A stretch of 11,860 nt of DNA. Source: an uncultured Hyphomicrobiales bacterium. Lineage in GTDB: Bacteria > Pseudomonadota > Alphaproteobacteria > Rhizobiales > Rhizobiaceae. Below, piece after piece: positions 7,027-11,860 of this stretch (the first letter of the stretch is position 1; each line of letters opens with the position of its first letter). Position numbers and translations under genes: made by a program. The notes below the pieces were generated by a model that was not told the origin of the DNA, searched no databases, and saw only the letters and a list, made by a program, of their open reading frames with translations. The stretch covers positions 1-11,860 of the forward strand of contig CALTTH010000123.1 in the NCBI GenBank assembly GCA_943908365.1, in the 5' to 3' direction.

Positions 7027-7794
7027 TTATGAGCAGCTTGCCTTGCCGCAATTGCGCATATTGGCGATCTTTTCCTTCAACGGTTCGGCGCCCACCGCGC
7101 CAAAGACGGCCTCGTTGCCGATCACGTAGGAAGGCGTACCGGAGATGCCGAGATTGCTGGCAAGCGTATAGGCTTCCTGAACCTGTGCATCATTCGGGTT
7201 GTCCGCCATGGATTTGCGGATGTCGGCTTCCTTGAGCCCGAGCGATGTCGCCACCTCCATTGCCTTGGCCTCATTGGCGCGTCCTCGGCTGCCGAGCAGC
7301 GTGCGCTGGAACTCCGGATATTTCTTCGGTGCAAGCAGCTTCACCGCATTGGAAACCTTGTGCGCCTCGACCGATTCCGGTCCGAGGATCGGGAATTCCT
7401 TCAGCACCACCCGGACGTTCTTGTCCTCTTTTAGGATCTTGTCCATGTCGGCCATGGCGCGCTTGCAGTAGCCGCAATTGTAATCGAAGAACTCGACCAG
7501 CGTCACATCGCCGTCAGGATTGCCGATTGCGAGATCGTATTTGGAGCCGAAGATGGCCTTGGTGTTGTCGGCAACGGCTTCGGCCGCTTTGGTGTTGCGG
7601 GCCGCATATTGCTTCTTTTCCAAGGCATCCTGGACCTCGAGCATGATTTCAGGATTCTCGACCAGATATTCCTTGATGAAAGCGCCGATCTCCTTCTTCT
7701 GGTCGGCATCCAGCGCATGAGCAGGGAGGCTCGCGCCAAGGGTGGAAAGGGCCGTGACACAGGCAAGTGTTGCTGATCGGATGGAAAGTGCCAT
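7027..7794 (-). CDS. Secreted DsbA-family thiol-disulfide protein with ScsC/Com1-like N-terminal region
   Basis: A 255-residue periplasmic thioredoxin-fold protein that likely exchanges disulfides in exported proteins. A Sec signal peptide (about residues 1-27, cleavage near LPAHA) is followed by a charged helical segment (30-80) resembling the N-terminal oligomerisation region of ScsC-type proteins, then the DsbA-like domain. The redox motif is Cys107-Gly-Tyr-Cys110 in FFDYNCGYCKRA. The cis-proline loop is ISGTPSYVIG with Thr220-Pro221; Thr before cis-Pro is more usual in isomerases and reductases (DsbC/DsbG/ScsC) than in E. coli DsbA, which has Val. Two more cysteines (249 and 254) lie in the C-terminal tail. 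The start ATG 7794 has GAGGA five bases upstream and begins the signal peptide; the frame is open further upstream without protein-like sequence. No DsbB- or DsbD-like partner is in the window. Confidence 0.9.
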   Translation of the reverse strand: MALSIRSATLACVTALSTLGASLPAHALDADQKKEIGAFIKEYLVENPEIMLEVQDALEKKQYAARNTKAAEAVADNTKAIFGSKYDLAIGNPDGDVTLVEFFDYNCGYCKRAMADMDKILKEDKNVRVVLKEFPILGPESVEAHKVSNAVKLLAPKKYPEFQRTLLGSRGRANEAKAMEVATSLGLKEADIRKSMADNPNDAQVQEAYTLASNLGISGTPSYVIGNEAVFGAVGAEPLKEKIANMRNCGKASCS

Positions 7795-7835
7795 TGCAGT
7801 CCTCACTGGGTTCGGTCGTGGTTCATGTTGCAGCC

Positions 7836-7848
7836 AATTACCGTAATT
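7836..7848. promoter_or_regulatory. Candidate operator: palindrome AATTAC-C-GTAATT
   Basis: A perfect inverted repeat of two six-base arms around one base, in the 157-base divergent gap between the dsbA-like gene and the aminotransferase gene. Its centre is 31 bases from that of the next palindrome (7866-7880), close to three helical turns. No regulator gene is adjacent, so the binding protein is unknown. Confidence 0.35.
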
Positions 7849-7865
7849 TAAAGGAATTGCCATAT

Positions 7866-7880
7866 CGCAAATAAATTGCG
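7866..7880. promoter_or_regulatory. Candidate operator: palindrome CGCAA-ATAAA-TTGCG
   Basis: An inverted repeat with five-base arms and an AT-rich centre in the same divergent gap. AATTGC occurs at 7855-7860 and again at 7874-7879, inside this repeat. I found no -35/-10 pair on either strand that I would defend, so the two promoters in this gap are not placed. Confidence 0.3.
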
Positions 7881-7951
7881 TTCGTTGCTCTCTCGTCATT
7901 GTGAAGAGCGCAACAATGCGGCAAATCTCCGTCACAGCATATAGAAAGACA

Positions 7952-9121
7952 ATGCCTTTGATCACACTGTCCAAGCGAAGCGCCGTCGAGCCTTTCCATG
8001 CCATGGATATCCTGGCAGAGGCCAACCGGCGAAGACAGGCGGGGCGGCCCGTGATTTCCATGGCAGTGGGGCAGCCTTCCCATCCCGCCCCAAAGGCCTC
8101 GTTGGAAGCGGCTGAGACTGCGTTGAAACATGGCCGTATCGGCTACACGGATGCGCTTGGTCTTCGCGAGTTGCGTGAGGCGATCTCCGCCCACTACCGG
8201 CTGCGGCATCAGGTGATCATCGATCCGGCCCGGATTGCGGTGACGACCGGCTCGTCCGCAGCCTTCAACCTTGCCTTCCTGGCGCTGTTCGATGCCGGTG
8301 ATGCGGTCGCGATCGCAAGACCCGGCTATCCCGCCTACCGCAACATCTTGAAGGCGCTTGGGCTGAATGTGGTTGAAGTGCCGGTCACGGCAGAAACGGG
8401 CTACACACTGACACCGGCCAGCCTGGAGCGGGCCGAGACCCGGGCGGGCTGCAAGCTGAAGGGCGTGCTGCTCGCAAGCCCCGCCAACCCGACCGGTACC
8501 GTCACCGGCAGAGACGCGCTGAAGCGGCTTGCGACCTATTGCGACAGCCGTGATATCGCGTTCATTTCAGATGAGATCTATCACGGCCTGACCTTTGTTG
8601 GCGAAGAGACAAGCGCTGTCGAAGTCACCGACAAGGCCATCATCATCAATTCCTTCTCCAAGTACTACTGCATGACAGGTTGGCGAGTCGGCTGGATGGT
8701 GCTGCCGGAAGAATTGATCCGGCCTGTCGAGTGTCTGGCGCAGAGCATGTATATCTCTGCACCCGAACTCTCCCAGCTTGCTGCGGCTGCCGCGTTTTCT
8801 GCAGAGGGTGAGCTCGATATCTACAAGGAAAGCTATCGCACCAACCGCGACTTTCTGATGAGCCGCCTCCCGGAACTCGGCCTGCCACTTGCCTCGCCCA
8901 TGGACGGCGCCTTCTACGCCTATGTCGATACCAGCCGCTATTCCAATGACAGTATGGAGTTTGCCAAGCGCATGCTGGCGGAAATCGATGTGGCCGCCAC
9001 GCCGGGACTGGATTTCGATCCGCTGGAAGGGCATCGTGCTATGCGGTTTTCCTATGCGGGTTCCGTCTCGGACATTGCCGAGGCTGTGGGCCGCATTGCG
9101 GCCTGGCTGAAACAGGATTGA
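7952..9121 (+). CDS. Class I/II PLP-dependent aminotransferase (substrate unknown)
   Basis: A 389-residue fold-type I aminotransferase of the aspartate aminotransferase superfamily, cytoplasmic. The PLP-binding lysine is Lys237 in NSFSKYYCMTGWRVGW (233-248). Other cofactor contacts are SPANPTGT (176-183, Asn179), SDEIYHGL (206-213, Asp207 and Tyr210), Tyr65 in GRIGYTDALG, and the carboxylate-binding Arg365 in MRFSYAG. The open frame extends to a GTG at 7901 with another ATG at 7916. I chose ATG 7952 because MPLITLSKRS looks like the usual start of these proteins and the length fits the family; the ribosome binding site (AGAAAGA) is weak, so the start is not certain. The next gene, an SDR-like protein, begins 29 bases after the stop, so the two are probably one transcript. 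Amino-acid specificity cannot be read from sequence. Confidence 0.9.
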   Translation: MPLITLSKRSAVEPFHAMDILAEANRRRQAGRPVISMAVGQPSHPAPKASLEAAETALKHGRIGYTDALGLRELREAISAHYRLRHQVIIDPARIAVTTGSSAAFNLAFLALFDAGDAVAIARPGYPAYRNILKALGLNVVEVPVTAETGYTLTPASLERAETRAGCKLKGVLLASPANPTGTVTGRDALKRLATYCDSRDIAFISDEIYHGLTFVGEETSAVEVTDKAIIINSFSKYYCMTGWRVGWMVLPEELIRPVECLAQSMYISAPELSQLAAAAAFSAEGELDIYKESYRTNRDFLMSRLPELGLPLASPMDGAFYAYVDTSRYSNDSMEFAKRMLAEIDVAATPGLDFDPLEGHRAMRFSYAGSVSDIAEAVGRIAAWLKQD

Positions 9122-9150
9122 CGCGCAGGCGTGTGAGCGAGGAGATGACG

Positions 9151-9849
9151 ATGGATAAAGTGGCGGTCGTGACGGCGGGAGGAAGCGGCATGGGTGCCGC
9201 CGTTGCAAGGCGCTTCGCACAAGACGGTTATAAGGTGGCGATCCTGTCGTCGTCGGGTAAGGGCGAGGCACTGGCAGCTGAACTCGGCGGCGTGGGCGTG
9301 ACCGGCTCCAACCAGTCCAATGACGATATTCAGAAGCTCACCGATCTCACTCTGGAAAAGTTTGGTCGCATCGATGTGCTGGTCAACAGCGCCGGACATG
9401 GCCCTCGCGCGCCGATCCTCGACATCACCGACGAACAGTGGCACACGGGTCTCGACGTCTATCTGATGAACGTCATCCGTCCGACCCGGATCATTGCCCC
9501 CTTGATGGTCGCACAGAAGGGTGGAGCCATCATCAATATCTCGACGGCGTGGGCCTTCGAGCCCAGTGACATGTTCCCAACCTCCGCGGTCTTCCGTGCT
9601 GGTCTTGCCGCCTATACCAAGATCTTTGCCGACACATACGCTGCCGACAATGTCCGCATGAACAATGTTCTGCCGGGCTGGATCGATAGTCTTCCAGCAA
9701 CCGAGCAACGTCGTGAAATGGTGCCGATGCAGCGCTACGGCACAAGCGAGGAAATTGCGGCGACCGTCGCCTTTTTGGCGTCTGCAGGCGCAGGCTATAT
9801 CACGGGGCAAAACCTGAAGGTCGACGGTGGCCTGACGCGCTCGGTCTAA
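9151..9849 (+). CDS. SDR-fold protein with altered catalytic residues
   Basis: A 232-residue Rossmann-fold protein of the classical short-chain dehydrogenase/reductase family. The nucleotide-binding loop is TAGGSGMG (8-15; Ala replaces the usual first Gly), NSAG follows at 79-82, Asn107 sits in the expected active-site helix, and the C-terminal GQNLKVDGGLTR is typical. The catalytic positions are not: aligning IINIST with the IxxxS strand and SAVFRAGLAAYTK with YxxxKAxL puts Thr132, Ser145 and Arg149 where Ser, Tyr and Lys are expected. The fold and probable NAD(P) binding are clear; ordinary oxidoreductase activity is doubtful. I chose ATG 9151 because GAGGAG (9139-9144) lies six bases upstream, whereas ATG 9145 directly abuts it. 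It is probably co-transcribed with the aminotransferase. Confidence 0.88.
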   Translation: MDKVAVVTAGGSGMGAAVARRFAQDGYKVAILSSSGKGEALAAELGGVGVTGSNQSNDDIQKLTDLTLEKFGRIDVLVNSAGHGPRAPILDITDEQWHTGLDVYLMNVIRPTRIIAPLMVAQKGGAIINISTAWAFEPSDMFPTSAVFRAGLAAYTKIFADTYAADNVRMNNVLPGWIDSLPATEQRREMVPMQRYGTSEEIAATVAFLASAGAGYITGQNLKVDGGLTRSV

Positions 9850-9865
9850 CTTTTTTGTTGGCTTG

Positions 9866-9890
9866 GGAACCGATCTTCCTCTCTAGCGTT
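9866..9890 (+). promoter_or_regulatory. Putative EcfG/RpoE2 general-stress promoter
   Basis: GGAAC (9866-9870), sixteen bases, then CGTT (9887-9890) matches exactly the GGAAC-N16-17-CGTT consensus of promoters used by EcfG-type sigma factors (RpoE2 in Sinorhizobium) in the alphaproteobacterial general stress response. It lies in the 130-base gap after the SDR gene and about 90 bases before the kinase start, in the correct orientation. Transcription should start near 9896-9898. Elsewhere in the window I saw no other exact match on either strand. Confidence 0.65.
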
Positions 9891-9979
9891 ATAGCAGCGC
9901 GGGGGAGTGTCCTTTTTGTTCTCGATTCCACATGGACGTCGCGAGTTGATGGACGCCACGCCCTTTAATGAATTGGGGA

Positions 9980-11860
9980 ATGGACTTGGTTCACATGATT
10001 CGCGATTCGGAGCCGGAAGTGTCCGTATTCTCGGCGTCGGATATGGAGCGTTTGGAGGCTCTGGAAGAGCTTCAGATCATCGACAGCGGGCCTGAGCCGG
10101 TTTTCGATGATGTCGTGCAAATCGCGAGCACCGTTTGCAAAGCGCCAGTTGCTCTCATCAGCTTCGTTCAGGAAGAGCGTCAGTGGTTCAAGGCGCGTAT
10201 TGGCTTCCCGCCGACCGAGACACCGATCGATCAATCTGTCTGCCGCTATTCTTTGAACTCCGAGGATCTGCTGATCATTCCCGATCTGACCAAAGATCCT
10301 CGCACCTCTAACAATACTTTAGTCACTCAAGCCCCTTTCATCAAATTTTATGCAGGTGCACGGCTCATTCTATCGGATGGCGTTGCGGTAGGCGCGCTCT
10401 GCGTCATCGACCACAGACCGCGCCCGGAGGGCCTGACGCAGGAGCAGCGCTCCGTATTGAAGGCGCTCGCCGGACAGATTTCCGCTCATCTCGAACTTCG
10501 CCGCGTCGCAAACCGTCAGCGCGAACTTCTTGAGCGTCAAAAACAAATCAACGCGATGATGCGCGATAGTGTCCACACAGCGCTGACAGCGCAGGAAGCC
10601 GGGCGCATCGGAACCTTCGAACTCGATATAGAAACCGGAAACATTAAGGTCTCTGCAGAATTTTGCCGGATTTTCGACGTGCCGCCCGTCGGCCGCTATC
10701 ATGCGCGCGACTTCGAAAAGATGCTTCATCCCGACGATCGCGGGCGCGAATCGTCGGAAGAGACGCGCAAGAACGGTACGGCGGTCACTACGGTCGACTA
10801 TCGCATCGTCACCGCCTCGCGCGGTGTCCGCTGGGTGTCCCGACAGGCGACCTTCGAGCGGGATGAAAGTGGTAAGCCGCTCAAGCTGCTGGGCACTGTA
10901 CAGGATATCACCCAGCAAAGGCGCGCCACCGAACGCATTCGCACTCTCTTGGAACTGGGTGACCGGCTGCGAAATCTGAACGACGTCGAGGAGATCGCCT
11001 TGACTGCCGCAGAACTGATGGCGCGCGCGTTGGATGCGACGCGTGCCGGCTTCGGCGTTGTCGATCCTATTCGCGAGACAGTGATGATGCAGCCGGAATG
11101 GCGTGCGCCAGGCGTATCGTCACTGTCGGGTAAACACTATTTTCGCGACTACGGCTCCTATATCGATGACTTGAAGGGCGGCATGAGCGTCGTCATTTCA
11201 GATGTGACCACCGATGCGAGAACCAAGGACAAGGCCGACGCACTGCTGTCGCTCGGCATTCGCCAACTCGTCAACGTTCCAATCTTCGACCAGGGGAAAT
11301 TTGCCCTCGTCGTTTTCGTCCACCATTGCGAACTCTTCGAATGGATGGAAGACGATCTGGCCTTTGTCAGGAGTTTTGGCGACCGCATCCAGAGCGCGAT
11401 CGGCCGCTTGCGTGCGGAAGCAGAGCAGAACATGCTCAACCGAGAGATCGGCCACCGGCTGAAGAACGCTTTTGCCATGGTGCAGGCGCTTGCGAAGCAG
11501 ACCTTGAGACCCGTTCAGGACCGGGGACCGGTGTTGAATTTCGAGCAGCGGCTTCAGGCGCTGAGTTCCGCCCACGACATTCTGCTCGGCAACAATTGGG
11601 CAAATGCCGATGTGCGCACGGCGATGCTGCGTGTTGTCGATACGCTCGGAATGACCGAGCAGGTGGAGATCCGGGGCAAGGATATTTCGGTCAATCCCAA
11701 GGGCGCGCTGTCGCTGTCGCTGCTTTTGCACGAGTTGACGACGAATGCGGTAAAATACGGAAGTCTCTCGTCAGTTCACGGCAGGGTTTTGGTGTCCTGG
11801 GATGTTCAAGGCGAAAGGGAGGATGCCGTCTTGCGTTTGATTTGGAAGGAGACTGGTCTG
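9980..11860 (+). CDS. GAF-PAS-GAF HWE-family sensor histidine kinase (3' end cut by window)
   Basis: At least 627 residues, open to the last base, with no stop in the window. In order: GAF domain (about 22-175; FDDVVQIAS, RQWFKARIGF, FYAGARLILSDG, GALCVIDHRPRP); a short linker helix; a PAS domain of the PAS_3 type (about 200-315; HPDDR, RWVSRQATF, GTVQDIT); a second GAF domain (about 322-475); then the kinase core. The phosphoacceptor is His492 in EIGHRLKNAFAMVQALAKQT. The HWE signature is present: His584 in the N-box LHELTTNAVKYGSLS, and Trp622-Lys-Glu624 as WxE at the window edge. The remaining ATP-binding boxes lie outside. No membrane segment is seen, so a cytoplasmic sensor is expected. 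The PAS domain lacks the NCRFLQ cysteine motif of LOV domains. Start is uncertain: ATG at 9968, 9980 or 9995, none with an ideal ribosome binding site. Confidence 0.93.
   Translation, partial: MDLVHMIRDSEPEVSVFSASDMERLEALEELQIIDSGPEPVFDDVVQIASTVCKAPVALISFVQEERQWFKARIGFPPTETPIDQSVCRYSLNSEDLLIIPDLTKDPRTSNNTLVTQAPFIKFYAGARLILSDGVAVGALCVIDHRPRPEGLTQEQRSVLKALAGQISAHLELRRVANRQRELLERQKQINAMMRDSVHTALTAQEAGRIGTFELDIETGNIKVSAEFCRIFDVPPVGRYHARDFEKMLHPDDRGRESSEETRKNGTAVTTVDYRIVTASRGVRWVSRQATFERDESGKPLKLLGTVQDITQQRRATERIRTLLELGDRLRNLNDVEEIALTAAELMARALDATRAGFGVVDPIRETVMMQPEWRAPGVSSLSGKHYFRDYGSYIDDLKGGMSVVISDVTTDARTKDKADALLSLGIRQLVNVPIFDQGKFALVVFVHHCELFEWMEDDLAFVRSFGDRIQSAIGRLRAEAEQNMLNREIGHRLKNAFAMVQALAKQTLRPVQDRGPVLNFEQRLQALSSAHDILLGNNWANADVRTAMLRVVDTLGMTEQVEIRGKDISVNPKGALSLSLLLHELTTNAVKYGSLSSVHGRVLVSWDVQGEREDAVLRLIWKETGL

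Noticed and set aside
6026..7129. 367-codon plus-strand frame across accB, aroQ and the dsbA-like 3' end
   Set aside because: It overlaps three genes on the other strand, crosses an intergenic terminator, and has no family features.
9907..10095. Small frame starting at GTG 9907, just after the EcfG promoter, considered as a NepR-like or leader peptide
   Set aside because: It runs into the kinase gene in another frame, its GTG abuts the G-rich stretch with no spacer, and the translation does not resemble NepR. A leader peptide is not excluded but is unsupported.
1..11860. CRISPR array, insertion sequence, integrase, tRNA or attachment site
   Set aside because: No regularly spaced repeats, transposase or recombinase motifs, or tRNA-like folds were seen. 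Gene content is typical chromosomal backbone.

Overview
The window looks like chromosomal DNA of an alphaproteobacterium, most likely Rhizobiaceae (Agrobacterium/Rhizobium type). The basis is the combination of a prokaryotic NDUFA12-type complex I protein, a DUF2155 protein, an aroQ-accB-accC-aat cluster, an HWE-family histidine kinase and an EcfG-type stress promoter, all in moderately GC-rich DNA. It is mostly housekeeping and ordinary accessory sequence. I see no mobile element, CRISPR array, tRNA or rRNA, and no prophage or defence island.

Layout: (1) Plus strand, 131-3819: gatB (amidotransferase subunit B), two back-to-back GNAT acetyltransferases, the NDUFA12-family protein and an exported DUF2155 protein. 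A strong hairpin plus T-run lies between gatB and the GNAT pair, almost touching the first GNAT's ribosome binding site. (2) Minus strand, 7794 down to 3963: a secreted DsbA/ScsC-like thiol-disulfide protein ending at a clear intrinsic terminator, then a compact aroQ-accB-accC-aat operon. (3) Plus strand, 7952-11860: a class I/II aminotransferase, an SDR-fold protein with an altered active site, and a GAF-PAS-GAF-HWE histidine kinase cut by the window edge. The first 130 bases, upstream of gatB, contain no gene or convincing promoter I can support.

How the parts work together: gatB serves tRNA amidation. aroQ feeds chorismate synthesis. accB and accC supply the biotin carrier and biotin carboxylase for malonyl-CoA. 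aat, translationally close to accC, tags proteins for N-end-rule turnover. The aminotransferase and SDR protein probably form a two-gene unit of unknown substrate. Their divergent upstream region, shared with the dsbA-like gene, holds two palindromes spaced about three helical turns apart.

The most interesting signal is a perfect GGAAC-N16-CGTT element at 9866-9890, the consensus of the alphaproteobacterial general-stress sigma factor (EcfG/RpoE2). It lies just upstream of the HWE kinase, a kinase class known to feed the PhyR-NepR-EcfG cascade, so a feedback loop is plausible. The second is the SDR protein, in which the catalytic Ser, Tyr and Lys positions appear to be Thr, Ser and Arg. I did not find a wholly new multi-gene system.
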